This document shows, piece by piece, positions 51,540-61,103 of a stretch of DNA of 64,000 nucleotides (position 1 is its first letter; each line of letters starts with the position of its first letter). The translations under genes and the position numbers were made by a program. The DNA is from 55-13 sp964501275 (GTDB lineage Bacteria; Armatimonadota; Fimbriimonadia; Fimbriimonadales; Fimbriimonadaceae), in NCBI GenBank assembly GCA_964501275.1, contig CAZCSP010000004.1, positions 124,001 through 188,000 of the forward strand, read 5' to 3'. The notes beneath the pieces were generated by a model. It saw only the letters and a program-made list of their open reading frames with translations, was not told the DNA's origin and did not search any database.

Positions 51540-52781
51540 ATGCGTCAATGGCTATTAGCCGCTTTCTCCTTGATCGCTGTCTGTGCGGGGGCGCAGGATG
51601 TAGCGATTGTGGGGGGACGGATCGAACTTGGCAATGGGAGATCCATCGCCAAGGGCAATATCATCGTTCGTGGAGGGAAGATCGCAGCGGTGGGAGCCAG
51701 TGCGGCTGTCCCACCCGGCATGGCGACCTATGATGCCGCCGGTGCTACGGTTTATCCGGGGTTTATCGACGGCTTCAGCACATCGGGGCTGAGACTCCCG
51801 GCTCCGCCCGAGGCGGCTCCACCCCCTGATACTCGCAATACCGCGCCACCCACGATGTGGGAGATGAACAGGCGGGGGATTCGCGGGCGCGTCAATGCGG
51901 CGGATTGCCTGGATTTGGCGGGAATGTTGGGGGACGCTCATAAAGCGGGCATCACAACTGCACTGCTTTCTCCCGGTTCGGGGTTGGTCCGAGGGCGAAC
52001 GGCGATTGCGCACCTGACCGACGAGGTGCAGACCGCGACTCCTTTTGGGATAGCTCTGTCCTTTCGAGGAGGAGGAGGAGGAGGAGGAGGGGGAGGATAT
52101 CCCGGAACGCTGTTCGGATTCACCGCTCTCTTGCGCCAGACCTTGGCCGACGCCCAGGCTTACGCCTTGAATGCGCCCAGCAAAGAGGACTTAGACTTGA
52201 AGGGCCTAACGCCTCTTTTTAAGAAAGAGGCCGCGGGCGTCTTTGCCGCCGACAACGAAGGCGATATCTATCGGGCTTTTCGGACAGCGGAAGAGTTTGG
52301 TTTTCCGTTTATCGTTTCCGGTGGTCGAGAAGCCTATCAGAGCGCCAGCCAATTGGCGGCCGCGAAAGTGCCGGTTCTGGTGAACATCGCCATTGGCTCC
52401 GAACCATCGGTTACTCCTCAGCCGGACGGGCCCCCGCAGGCAATCATGGAAGAACGACGTGATCAATGGAAAGAGCGGGCCATGAACATCTTGGTCCTGG
52501 AGAAGGCAAAGGTCAAGTATGCGTTCAGTTCCGACGCAGCGGGTTTCGACGGGTATCTAGAGAACGTTCGAAAGCTGATCAAACTAGGTTTGGACAAGAA
52601 CGTCGCGCTTCGAGCGATGACTCTGAGCCCTGCCGAGATTTTCGGGATGGAAAAGAGCCTGGGCACGATCGAGGATGGGAAGACAGCGAACCTGGTGGTC
52701 ATGACCGGGGACTTTGCTGACGACAAGTCATCGGTGAAGGCGACGTTTGTGATGGGCAAGAAGTTTGAGGTGGCGAAATGA
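51540..52781 (+). CDS. Secreted amidohydrolase-like protein (metal ligands altered)
   Basis: 413 residues. Signal peptide (MRQWLLAAFSLIAVCAGAQ), then the amidohydrolase beta-sandwich and barrel: IVGGRIELGNGRSIAKGNII, VYPGFIDGFSTSG. In active enzymes the last motif is PGxxDxHxH; here the HxH is absent, so classical metal-dependent hydrolysis is doubtful. A poly-Gly run of ten residues (52068-52098, a GGA microsatellite) lies in the middle. The end has ALRAMTLSPAEIFGMEKSLG, normal for the family. ATGA overlap with the next gene shows an operon. Confidence 0.82.
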   Translation: MRQWLLAAFSLIAVCAGAQDVAIVGGRIELGNGRSIAKGNIIVRGGKIAAVGASAAVPPGMATYDAAGATVYPGFIDGFSTSGLRLPAPPEAAPPPDTRNTAPPTMWEMNRRGIRGRVNAADCLDLAGMLGDAHKAGITTALLSPGSGLVRGRTAIAHLTDEVQTATPFGIALSFRGGGGGGGGGGYPGTLFGFTALLRQTLADAQAYALNAPSKEDLDLKGLTPLFKKEAAGVFAADNEGDIYRAFRTAEEFGFPFIVSGGREAYQSASQLAAAKVPVLVNIAIGSEPSVTPQPDGPPQAIMEERRDQWKERAMNILVLEKAKVKYAFSSDAAGFDGYLENVRKLIKLGLDKNVALRAMTLSPAEIFGMEKSLGTIEDGKTANLVVMTGDFADDKSSVKATFVMGKKFEVAK

Positions 52782-55432
52782 GGGCGCTGATTGCGTGTGG
52801 TTTGTGGAGTGTGGCCTGTCTCACTATGGCGCAAATTGCCTTTGAGACCGAAGCGCACCGAAAGCCGTCGTTTCAGACGGGCGGGAACGTTCTGATCAAG
52901 GGCGGACGGATTCTGACGGTAACCAAGGGGACGATTGAGCAGGGCGACATCCTAGTTCGCAATGGAAAGATCGTGCAGATCGCTCCCTCCATCAACGCCC
53001 CGGCGGGAGTCCGAGTGGTGGATGCCAAGGGCAAGGTAGTGGCGCCGGGAATCGTGGATGCGCACATCCACCGAGGCATCGGGGCGACCAACGAAGGGTC
53101 GGACAGCATTGTGGCGGAGGTACGCATCGGCGATGTGCTGATCCCTTCATCCAAGGCGGTTTGGCAGGCACTAGCTGGGGGCGAAACCTCGGGTTTGGCC
53201 CTGCATGGAAGCGCGAATGCGGTCGGCGGACAGAGCCAGGTGGTGAAGCTGAAGTACCGACGCCCTACCGAAGAGTACATCGTGGCGGATGCGCCTCGGA
53301 TGATCAAGTTCGCCTTAGGTGAGAATGTCACCCGGTCGGGCTCCACCTCACCTACACGCTTCCCGCGCACCCGAATGGGTGTTCAAGCCCTCTATCGGCG
53401 AGGTTTTACCGCTGCCAAGGAGTACATGCAGGCCTGGGACGTTTGGGAGAAGGGCGGGAAGAAGGCTCCCGCTCCCCGACGCGACCTGCGGCTGGAGGCT
53501 TTAGCGGATATTCTGCGCGGCAAGATTTGGGTGCAGTGCCACAGCTACCGGGCCGACGAGATGCTGATGATGGTGAGGCTGAGCCAGGAGTTTGGCTTCA
53601 AGATCGGGGCGATGCAGCATGCGTTGGAGGCTTACAAGATCGCTCCCGAATTGGCAGCGGCAGGCGTAGGCGTCTCCATGTTTGTGGACAACTGGTCCTT
53701 CAAGATCGAGGGCTATGATGCAATCCCCTATAACGCGGCGATCTGCCAGGCGGCAGGGGTTTTGGTTTCGATCAACACCGACGGCGTCTCCGGTCTGCCT
53801 TCAATCGCCATCGACGGGGCAAAGACAATGCGCTACGGCGGCTTCTCCGAAGATCAGGCGATGGCCACCCTCACTATCAACCCTGCGAAGCAGATCGGCA
53901 TCGACCATCGCACGGGCAGTTTGGAAGTCGGCAAGGATGGCGACATCGTCATCTGGGACGGGCATCCTTTGAGCGTCTATTCTAAAGTCCGTATGACGTT
54001 CATCGAGGGCGAAATCTACTTCGAGCGGCGCGATCCGCATGGGGTGGACGGGACCAGTGTTCTTAAAACGAAGCTCGATACCAACAAGAAGACGGCTCCG
54101 CTGGCGGTTCGAGAAGGCATGAAGCGATACGCCATCGTGGGCGCGACGATCCACCCGGTGAGCGGGCCGGTGATCGAGGATGGAGCCGTACTGATCGAGG
54201 ATGGCAAGATCAAGGCGGTCGGGAAGACGGTGGCGATCCCTCGCGACGCCCTGACCCATGTGATCGACGGCAAAGGCTTGCACGTTTATCCTGGCTTCTT
54301 CGACGCGGGCACTTCGATGGGCCTGCAGGAGATCAGCGGGATCGGGCAGATGGTGGATACAAGCGAACTTGGCGGCTTCCAGCCCGACCTGATCGCCGCG
54401 ACGGCCATGCAACCCCAGAGCGAACACTTCCCGGTGTCGCGCGGCGGCGGCGTCTTGACGACTCTGACCCGGCCCACCGGCGGCACGATCAGTGGGCAAG
54501 CCTCGGTGGTGAATACCTTTGGCTGGACCACGGAGCAGATGGCGGTCGGCCCCAGATTCCTCACCATCAACTATCCTGGCGCGGGCACTCCATTTGGGTT
54601 CAATCCCGATCTCGCCTGCTGTTCTGATTTCGACCTGCTCAACGGTGAATATAACCCGTGGGTGCTTCCGCACAAGCATGAGGATGGCGACGATCATGAG
54701 CCGATGGGCGCTCTCCAAGGCGGTGGAGGCGGCCAGGGTGCGGGCTCTATCAGCGAGCTTGAGAGTTGGATCACCCGGGCAAAGGAGTATGAGGCGAAGA
54801 AGGGAACCATTCCCGTTGATCTGAGTTTGGAAGCAATGCTTCCCTATGTGAACGGTCAAGCTCCTGTGCTATTGAGGGTGCGGTCGGCTTCGTCGATTCG
54901 CAGCGCGGTGGCCTTCGCTGAGAAGAACGGGCTCAAGGTGGTCTTGGCGGGTGCGCCGGATGCATGGAAGGAAGCCAAGCTGTTGGCGGACAAGAAGATC
55001 CCCGTCCTCATCAACCCCGCCGGTCTCAGCACCCTCTCTGCAAACCTCCCGGTCAATGACTGGGATCCCTACGACACTCCCTTCGCGCTTCCGGCATTAC
55101 TGAAGCGGGCGGGCGTGAAGTTTGCATTCCAGGGCGAGAATAATTCTGCCGCCTTCAACCTACCCGTGCGGGTAGGGCAATCGTGCGGATATGGCCTCTC
55201 CTCTGAGGCCGCGATCCGGGCGATGACCCTGGATGCGGCGGAGATTCTGGGAGTCGGTCAACTGCTAGGCTCGATTGATGTGGGCAAGATGGGCAACCTC
55301 GTGATCTCTGACGGCGACCCGATGGAGATGACCTCCAACATCGTCGGCGTCTTTGTGGCCGGCAAGCCGATTCCCTTGGAGTCTAGGCACACGCGGTTGC
55401 GGGATCAGTGGTCGAAGCGGCTGAAGGACTGA
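52778..55432 (+). CDS. Fused tandem amidohydrolase, secreted
   Basis: 884 residues with a signal peptide (RALIACGLWSVACLTMAQ). Two amidohydrolase modules: residues about 35-420 with VVAPGIVDAHIHRGIGATNE (HxH present), IWVQCHSYRADEMLMMVRLS, SINTDGVSGLP and LTINPAKQIGIDHRTGSLEV; and about 430-860 with VYPGFFDAGTSMGLQEI (HxH lost) and AIRAMTLDAAEILGVGQLLG. The first module looks catalytic, the second structural or pseudo-enzymatic and similar to the protein encoded upstream. The substrate is unknown; related secreted amidohydrolases act on peptides or cyclic amides. Confidence 0.85.
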   Translation: MRALIACGLWSVACLTMAQIAFETEAHRKPSFQTGGNVLIKGGRILTVTKGTIEQGDILVRNGKIVQIAPSINAPAGVRVVDAKGKVVAPGIVDAHIHRGIGATNEGSDSIVAEVRIGDVLIPSSKAVWQALAGGETSGLALHGSANAVGGQSQVVKLKYRRPTEEYIVADAPRMIKFALGENVTRSGSTSPTRFPRTRMGVQALYRRGFTAAKEYMQAWDVWEKGGKKAPAPRRDLRLEALADILRGKIWVQCHSYRADEMLMMVRLSQEFGFKIGAMQHALEAYKIAPELAAAGVGVSMFVDNWSFKIEGYDAIPYNAAICQAAGVLVSINTDGVSGLPSIAIDGAKTMRYGGFSEDQAMATLTINPAKQIGIDHRTGSLEVGKDGDIVIWDGHPLSVYSKVRMTFIEGEIYFERRDPHGVDGTSVLKTKLDTNKKTAPLAVREGMKRYAIVGATIHPVSGPVIEDGAVLIEDGKIKAVGKTVAIPRDALTHVIDGKGLHVYPGFFDAGTSMGLQEISGIGQMVDTSELGGFQPDLIAATAMQPQSEHFPVSRGGGVLTTLTRPTGGTISGQASVVNTFGWTTEQMAVGPRFLTINYPGAGTPFGFNPDLACCSDFDLLNGEYNPWVLPHKHEDGDDHEPMGALQGGGGGQGAGSISELESWITRAKEYEAKKGTIPVDLSLEAMLPYVNGQAPVLLRVRSASSIRSAVAFAEKNGLKVVLAGAPDAWKEAKLLADKKIPVLINPAGLSTLSANLPVNDWDPYDTPFALPALLKRAGVKFAFQGENNSAAFNLPVRVGQSCGYGLSSEAAIRAMTLDAAEILGVGQLLGSIDVGKMGNLVISDGDPMEMTSNIVGVFVAGKPIPLESRHTRLRDQWSKRLKD

Positions 55433-55434
55433 GA

Positions 55435-55530
55435 CGGCCTTGCGGCATTACGGCATTGGGTTTGCGGGTTTCGGAAGAAGTCGACCCAACGCCGTAACGC
55501 CCGATGCCGCCATACCGTCACACCGTCCGC
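55435..55530. repeat. Intergenic hairpin with GGCATTACGGCATTGGG arms
   Basis: Left CGGCCTTGCGGCATTACGGC then ATTGGGTT, right ACCCAACGCCGTAACGCCCG then ATGCCGCCAT, complementary in blocks and built from degenerate GCGGCATTAC units. It lies between the amidohydrolase and radC. Confidence 0.75.
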
Positions 55531-55549
55531 CATGCCACAATCCCTGGCA

Positions 55550-56200
55550 ATGAGCGATCCGGTAGAGCGGGTGAAGTATGGCGGGGTGGGAGCGGCTTCG
55601 ATGATCGACCTTTTGGCCGTCGCCTTCTCGCGCTGTGAGAACGACGCCAAAGACGCCGAGCCGACGGCTCGCCAAATCCTTCAACGCTACGACAAGCTCA
55701 CCGCCCTCGCCGACGCGGGGGCGCAGGATTTGGGCGAGATCACGGGGTTCGACCCGTTCGAGGTCCTTCGCGCCAAGTCGCTGATCGAAATTGGACGTCG
55801 GGTGGGGAGTGCGGGGCGGGGGGAGTTGGATGAGATCGACGTTCCCGAGGACGTCTATCGACGGCTCAGTCACCTGCGAACCGAGAAACGGGAGCATTTT
55901 GTGGTGGTCCTCCTAGACTCCAAAGGCCAAATCCAGCGGATCGCCCCGGTCCACATCGGTACGGTCAACATGAGTCTGGTTGGGGGGCGGGAGGTTTTTC
56001 GGGAGGCGGTTCGAGATGGGGCGGCTTCTATCATCGTGGCCCACAACCACCCCAGCGGCGATCCCACGCCGAGCCCGGAGGATATCGACGTCACCAAGAA
56101 GCTGGCTGAGATTGGGAGGCTGCTGGATATCCCGCTGCTCGACCACATCATCATCGGCTACAACCGGTTTACCAGCATGGAGAGGAAGGGACTGATATGA
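55550..56200 (+). CDS. radC: DNA repair protein RadC family (JAMM/MPN)
   Basis: 216 residues. N-terminal helix-hairpin-helix-like half (LTALADAGAQDLGEITGFD) and C-terminal MPN+ metal site: REHFVVVLLDSKG, HNHPSGDPTPSPEDIDVT and LLDHIIIG. The biochemical role is unsettled despite the name. ATG 55550 has CACAAT 8 nt upstream; ATG 55532 is the alternative. The stop overlaps the translin start as ATGA. Confidence 0.92.
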   Translation: MSDPVERVKYGGVGAASMIDLLAVAFSRCENDAKDAEPTARQILQRYDKLTALADAGAQDLGEITGFDPFEVLRAKSLIEIGRRVGSAGRGELDEIDVPEDVYRRLSHLRTEKREHFVVVLLDSKGQIQRIAPVHIGTVNMSLVGGREVFREAVRDGAASIIVAHNHPSGDPTPSPEDIDVTKKLAEIGRLLDIPLLDHIIIGYNRFTSMERKGLI

Positions 56201-56841
56201 GCGGGAATTGGGAGAATATCGTGGGCGAATTGAAGGAGCGAGCGCAGGGGATGCACCAGGGGCGGGAGGCGGGTTTGGTTCAATGCCGGGCTCTCATCCA
56301 ATGCTCCTCCAAGTGCATCCGCCATATCCACCGCCACCAGTTTGAGGAGGCGGCCCGTTTACTAGGAGAGGCGAAGGCGATCGCCGCCAAGGCCCGCGAG
56401 GCGCTCCAGCCGTTCCCAGAGCTGTACCATGCGGGCTACCTGCAGGATGCGGAGAAGGAGATGGTGGAGGCGGCAGCGGTCTTGGCGATTGTGGAAGACC
56501 GCCCCTATCCCACACCCCAGGAACTAGGCGCCGGTCCCATGAGCTATCTGAACGGGATGGGCGAGGCGGCGAGCGAGGTTCGTCGCTACTGTCTGGACGA
56601 GATGCGGCGTGGCAACTTGGCTAAAGCAGAGACGATCTTGGTTCAGATGGAGACGATCTACGACGACCTGATCACGTTCGACTTCCCAGACGCCATGACC
56701 GGTGGCCTGCGTCGAACCTGCGACGCCCTCAGAGCCGTGATCGAAAGAACCCGAAGCGACCTTACGGCGACCGTGACCCAGCAGGCTTTGGTGGAGGAGT
56801 TGCGGGCGACGAGGGAAGGCTTGAGGAGCCGGGAGTCTTAG
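56197..56841 (+). CDS. Bacterial translin-family protein
   Basis: 214 residues, all helical. It follows the translin layout: EAGLVQCRALIQCSSKCIRH, HRHQFEEAARLLGEAKAIA, FPELYHAGYLQDAEKEMVEA, PYPTPQELGAGPMSYLNGMG, SEVRRYCLDEMRRGNLAKAE and YDDLITFDFPDAMTGGLRRT, which is the FDYPDAxxxGLRRK end. Translin and TRAX form nucleic-acid-binding octamers (C3PO RNase in eukaryotes); archaeal and a few bacterial homologues are little studied. It is translationally coupled to radC. Confidence 0.82.
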   Translation: MSGNWENIVGELKERAQGMHQGREAGLVQCRALIQCSSKCIRHIHRHQFEEAARLLGEAKAIAAKAREALQPFPELYHAGYLQDAEKEMVEAAAVLAIVEDRPYPTPQELGAGPMSYLNGMGEAASEVRRYCLDEMRRGNLAKAETILVQMETIYDDLITFDFPDAMTGGLRRTCDALRAVIERTRSDLTATVTQQALVEELRATREGLRSRES

Positions 56842-56850
56842 CCGAATCCC

Positions 56851-59673
56851 ATGTGGTCTTTGGTCTTGGCGGCGGCGATGATGCAGACCGACGATCCGTT
56901 CCGAGGGGCCAAGTGGCTGACGGTTTCACGCCTGAGCCACGCCATCGAGCAGGCGCAGTGGATTTGGGTCCAGAAGCCGGGTGGACCTCCGCCTACCAAG
57001 TCCGGCGCTGAGGCTGGATTGGTGAGGCTTGCCCGCACTTGGGAGCTTGATGAGAAGCCCGATACCGCCACCGTTTCCTTTGCCGCCGACAACTCGGCGA
57101 CGTTGAAGATCAATGGACGGGAAGTGGGGAGGTCGAACTCTTGGAGCCAGCTCGCGAAGTTCGACGTCGCCGCTTTTCTGGTGAAGGGGACAAACCTGTT
57201 GGAGGTCGAGGCGGTAAACGACCCGGGGTCGAACATCCTGAATCCGGCGGGATTTATCCTCGGGGCGGAGGCAAAGCTTCCTCAAGGGAGAGAGGTTTCT
57301 TTGCTGACTGATGGTTCTTGGACCAGTCCCGATGGGAAGGTGACCGTGGTTGGCCCCTACTCCTCGGAGCCTTGGCGTCTGGCCAAGGCCGACGTTCCTG
57401 CTCCCTACTTCCAGCGGGGTTTCTACATCCCGCCCATTTCGCTGATACGAGGTTTAACAATCATCCAGAAGGCCAGGATCAAGGTCGTCGGGATTGGCCA
57501 CTACGACCTCTTCATCAATGGCAAACGCCAAGGCCAAGGCCGCCTCAACCAGCCCTGGTCGCAATACGACAAGACGCTCTACTGGCAGGAGTTCGATGTC
57601 ACGGAGGATATCAAGTCGGGGGAAAACACGATCACCATTCAGTTGGCAAACAGCTTCTACCGCGTTGCGGCTCCGCCTCCCGGACGTTACACAAAGGGTG
57701 ATGCGATGCCAGATTTCAGTGGCAATAATCCCTTTCTTCTCTATGTGGGGATGGATATCGATGCCTGGCGTAACGAGCGAATTCGTATCGTGAGCGATGA
57801 GAACTGGCGGTACTGGAACGGCTCCTATCGGCTCTCCCACATCTTTGCCGGAGAAGACTACGAGAACGTTCCGTTCGCGAAAATCGGGGGCGGCAGTCGG
57901 CCCGTGATCGTCGAGAGCCCCAAGGCCGAACTTCGCAAGATGGACTGGCCCGAGATTCGGGCCAAGGAGACTTGGTACGCCAAGGAGATCAAGAACCCCA
58001 AGCCGGGAGTTTGGACTTATGCGTTTCCGCAAAATGCGTCCGCCATCCTGCGATTCACTGTCAAAGGCAAGGCAGGGCAGACGGTGAAATTCCGCCCGTC
58101 GGAGGCGATGAACGAGCAGGGCGAAGCGGTGCAATTGAATCTGTGGGGCGGGGAAGCCTCCTGCTCCTACACTCTGGGGAGCGACCGGGCGGAACAGCAT
58201 GAGTGGCGGTTTTGGTACCACGGATTCCAGTTTGTGGAGATGACCGGAGCCGTGCCCGCCGGGAAGCCGAATCCTGACAATCTGCCAGTGGTGCAGTCGC
58301 TCCAGATGGTGCATATCCGCACCGACAACCCGGAGATCGGCTCCTTCCAGACCTCCAGTGATCTCTACAACAAAACCCATCAGCTCATCGACTGGGCGAT
58401 GAAGTCGAACATGAGCTACGTGATGACCGACTGCCCCCATCGGGAGAAGCTGGGCTGGCTGGAGCAGGTGCATCTGCTCTTCCCGACCTTCGCCTATCGA
58501 TACGAGGCACAGGCCTGGTTCCACAAGATCGCGCGAGACATTCGGGATGCGCAGATGCCGGACGGACGTATCACGACCGTGGCTCCCGACTACCTGATGT
58601 TGCCTCCAGAGAACCCCTTCAAGTTCACGGTGGAGTGGGGCGCGGCGGGGGTGCTGATGCCTTGGCAAGCCTATCAGTGGTATGGCGATGAACGCTTCCT
58701 GAGCGAAAACTATGAGTCGATGAAACGGTTCATCGACTGGATATTTGCCAACTCCAAGGACGGCCTCGCTCCTCCTGGGCTGGGCGACTGGTACGACTAT
58801 GGCCATGGGCAGGGGCCAGGGCCAAGCCGGTACACGCCGACTGACCTGACTTCAACCGCGACGTGGGCGATGTGCGTGGAGGCGGTGGCTTCGGCGGCGG
58901 AGATTCTTGGCAAGAGCGGGGAGGCTCAGGACTACCGGCAGAAGTGGCAGAGCATCAAACAGGCGTTCCTGGCCAAGTTCTATGACCCGGCCAAAAAGCA
59001 GTTCAAGAACTCGGGAAGCGTCCAAACGGGCCACACGATGGCGCTCTGCGCGAACCTCGTCCCGGAAGCCGACCGGGCCGCCGTGCTCCAGGCGATGATC
59101 GACGAACTGAAAGGGCGCGGCTACCAGCAGACTTCGGGTGATATTGGACACTTGTTCTTCATCCGAGCCTTGGCCGAGGCCGGGCGGTCGGATGTTTTGC
59201 ACAAGGTTTATAGCCGGACCAGCGTGGGTTCCTACGGAGGCATCTTGGCGAAGGGGCTGACCGCAATGCCGGAGAGTTGGGATGCGTTGACCGTCGGGAG
59301 CAACTCGCTCAACCACTGCATGTTGGGCCATGTGATGGAGTGGTTCTACGGGTGGGTGCTGGGCATTCGCCAGGCTCCGGATTCCGTTGGTTGGCGGCAC
59401 ATTCTGATCGCCCCGGAACCAGGCGACCTCATCGACGCCAAGGGCGGAACGTCTACGGTGCAGGGCCGAATCGACGTGGAATGGAGGCGGACGGGACACG
59501 ACTTCTGGCTTTCGGTGGAGGTTCCGCAAGGGGCGAAGGCGACGGTTGTTTTGCCCGTCAAGTCTGCGACCTTGAACGTCGATGGAAAAACCGTTCCCGC
59601 CAAGCCCGGCAACTTTGGACGCGCTTCGGTGGAAGTCGGGTCGGGGAATCACATCATTCGATTCGACGCCTAG
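56851..59673 (+). CDS. Glycoside hydrolase family 78-like (alpha-L-rhamnosidase)
   Basis: 940 residues. Weak signal (MWSLVLAAAMMQ), N-terminal beta-sandwiches with FAADNSATLKINGREVGRSN and GHYDLFINGKRQGQGRLNQP, then the (alpha/alpha)6 barrel with MTDCPHREKLGWLEQVHLLF, VEWGAAGVLMPWQAYQWYGD, LGDWYDYGHGQGPG and the end SVGWRHILIAPEPGD. These are the family 78 landmarks. It probably releases rhamnose from plant or bacterial polysaccharides outside the cell. It follows the translin gene by 9 bases and is followed 19 bases later by the muramidase gene. Confidence 0.88.
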   Translation: MWSLVLAAAMMQTDDPFRGAKWLTVSRLSHAIEQAQWIWVQKPGGPPPTKSGAEAGLVRLARTWELDEKPDTATVSFAADNSATLKINGREVGRSNSWSQLAKFDVAAFLVKGTNLLEVEAVNDPGSNILNPAGFILGAEAKLPQGREVSLLTDGSWTSPDGKVTVVGPYSSEPWRLAKADVPAPYFQRGFYIPPISLIRGLTIIQKARIKVVGIGHYDLFINGKRQGQGRLNQPWSQYDKTLYWQEFDVTEDIKSGENTITIQLANSFYRVAAPPPGRYTKGDAMPDFSGNNPFLLYVGMDIDAWRNERIRIVSDENWRYWNGSYRLSHIFAGEDYENVPFAKIGGGSRPVIVESPKAELRKMDWPEIRAKETWYAKEIKNPKPGVWTYAFPQNASAILRFTVKGKAGQTVKFRPSEAMNEQGEAVQLNLWGGEASCSYTLGSDRAEQHEWRFWYHGFQFVEMTGAVPAGKPNPDNLPVVQSLQMVHIRTDNPEIGSFQTSSDLYNKTHQLIDWAMKSNMSYVMTDCPHREKLGWLEQVHLLFPTFAYRYEAQAWFHKIARDIRDAQMPDGRITTVAPDYLMLPPENPFKFTVEWGAAGVLMPWQAYQWYGDERFLSENYESMKRFIDWIFANSKDGLAPPGLGDWYDYGHGQGPGPSRYTPTDLTSTATWAMCVEAVASAAEILGKSGEAQDYRQKWQSIKQAFLAKFYDPAKKQFKNSGSVQTGHTMALCANLVPEADRAAVLQAMIDELKGRGYQQTSGDIGHLFFIRALAEAGRSDVLHKVYSRTSVGSYGGILAKGLTAMPESWDALTVGSNSLNHCMLGHVMEWFYGWVLGIRQAPDSVGWRHILIAPEPGDLIDAKGGTSTVQGRIDVEWRRTGHDFWLSVEVPQGAKATVVLPVKSATLNVDGKTVPAKPGNFGRASVEVGSGNHIIRFDA

Positions 59674-59692
59674 GGACGGGTAACCTCCCGCC

Positions 59693-60889
59693 ATGCTGAC
59701 CGGCGCTTTGTTCAGCCTTGTCCTGATGAACGCCCCGATTCAACACCGCAACGGCTCGACTCTTACCGGAATCGATGTGTTGGCTCAGCAAGGGTTTCGA
59801 CCTTTACTTGGCAAGCGGGTGGGGTTGATTACCAACCATACCGGGCTGGATCGTGAGGGGCGGCGGACGATTGACACCCTAATCGCGGGCGGGGTGAAGC
59901 TGACGGCCCTATTCTCGCCCGAGCATGGCTTTGCGGGAACCGAGGACCGGGGCGGGTTGGGGGATGTGGTGGATACGAAAACCGGCCTGAAGGTGTTCAG
60001 CCTCTATGGCGAGACCAAGCGGCCAACCCCCGAGATGCTGAAAGATCTGGACGCGCTGGTGTTCGATATCGCGGATGTCGGGGTGAGGTTTTACACCTAT
60101 GAGACCACGATGGCTTATGGGATGGAGGAGGCAGCTAAGGCCAAGATCGCCTACTTCGTCCTGGATCGCCCGAATCCGGTGAACGGGTTGCGGGTGGAGG
60201 GGCCGCTGTTGGATGAAGGGAACATCTCTTTCGCCGGCTATCACCCTGGTACCCCGGCGAGGCACGGCATGACGATGGGCGAACTGGCGCGGATGTTCAA
60301 CGCCGAGCGAAAGATTGGGGCCAACCTGACGGTGATCGAGATGAAGGACTGGCGGCGGAGCGACTGGTTCGACTCCACCGGCCTCGCCTGGGTGAACCCG
60401 TCGCCCAATATGCGAAGCCTGAAGGCCGCGATCCTCTATCCTGGAGTTTGCCTCATCGAGTTCGCGCCGAATATCTCGGTGGGCCGGGGAACGGATTCAC
60501 CCTTTGAGCAGATCGGCGGGGATTTCATCAAAGGGCGCGAATTGGCGACGTACCTCAATGGGCGGAAGCTGGCGGGCCTGAGGTTCTATGCCACCAGTTT
60601 CACTCCCACCGAGTCGCGGTTCAGGGGACAGCATATCGAGGGCATCCGCATCGAGATCACAGACCGAGAGCGGGTGGAGTCGGTGCGCCTGGGAATCGAA
60701 CTCGCCTGCGCGTTGGAGAGGCTGTATCCGAACAAGGTGGACTGGTCCACCGCCAAGAAGCTGATCGGGAGCGACGATACGGTGAGGCGGATCGACGCGG
60801 GCGAGGACCCCTTGGCGATCATGAAGACCCTGGAGGGGCCGCTTGCCGAGTTCAAGAAGATACGCGCGAAGTATCTGATCTACCGTTAG
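59693..60889 (+). CDS. DUF1343 / NamZ-like exo-beta-N-acetylmuramidase
   Basis: 398 residues. N-terminal hydrophobic stretch. Family blocks: KRVGLITNHTGLDREGRRTI, FSPEHGFAGTEDRGGLGD, LVFDIADVGVRFYTYETTMA, LDRPNPVNGLRVEGPLLD, HGMTMGELARMFN and PNMRSLKAAILYPGVCLIE. NamZ proteins (GH171) remove terminal MurNAc from peptidoglycan fragments, so a role in cell-wall recycling or scavenging is likely. Catalytic Glu lies in SPEHGFAG by family knowledge. Confidence 0.9.
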   Translation: MLTGALFSLVLMNAPIQHRNGSTLTGIDVLAQQGFRPLLGKRVGLITNHTGLDREGRRTIDTLIAGGVKLTALFSPEHGFAGTEDRGGLGDVVDTKTGLKVFSLYGETKRPTPEMLKDLDALVFDIADVGVRFYTYETTMAYGMEEAAKAKIAYFVLDRPNPVNGLRVEGPLLDEGNISFAGYHPGTPARHGMTMGELARMFNAERKIGANLTVIEMKDWRRSDWFDSTGLAWVNPSPNMRSLKAAILYPGVCLIEFAPNISVGRGTDSPFEQIGGDFIKGRELATYLNGRKLAGLRFYATSFTPTESRFRGQHIEGIRIEITDRERVESVRLGIELACALERLYPNKVDWSTAKKLIGSDDTVRRIDAGEDPLAIMKTLEGPLAEFKKIRAKYLIYR

Positions 60890-60894
60890 TGGCG

Positions 60895-61103
60895 CTAACC
60901 TGGATTATTCATGGCAGGTTAAAATCGTGCGCAGACTGCATCTCCATTGTCGAACTTCAGTATCGGGATCGACCGTATCCCTTCGGTGGCCCTCTGTGCT
61001 TTTCTGTGGTTCTTGCAATTGGCTGGGGATGAAACCACCGAAGACCGCCGAGGATCACCGAAGGATGCCGAATGCCTAAGTGGATGATCAAGAATTATCC
61101 AGG
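60895..61103. repeat. Composite inverted repeats (ACCACCGAAG family, copy 2, and CAGGTTA half-sites)
   Basis: TAACCTG and CAGGTTA face each other at 60895-60921. TTCGGTGGCCCTCTGTGC at 60978 and AACCACCGAAGACCGCCGAG near 61035 form a hairpin that is a sister of 44601-44712. CCTGGATTATTCA at 60899 is complementary to AGAATTATCCAGG at 61091. No coding region here. Confidence 0.7.
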
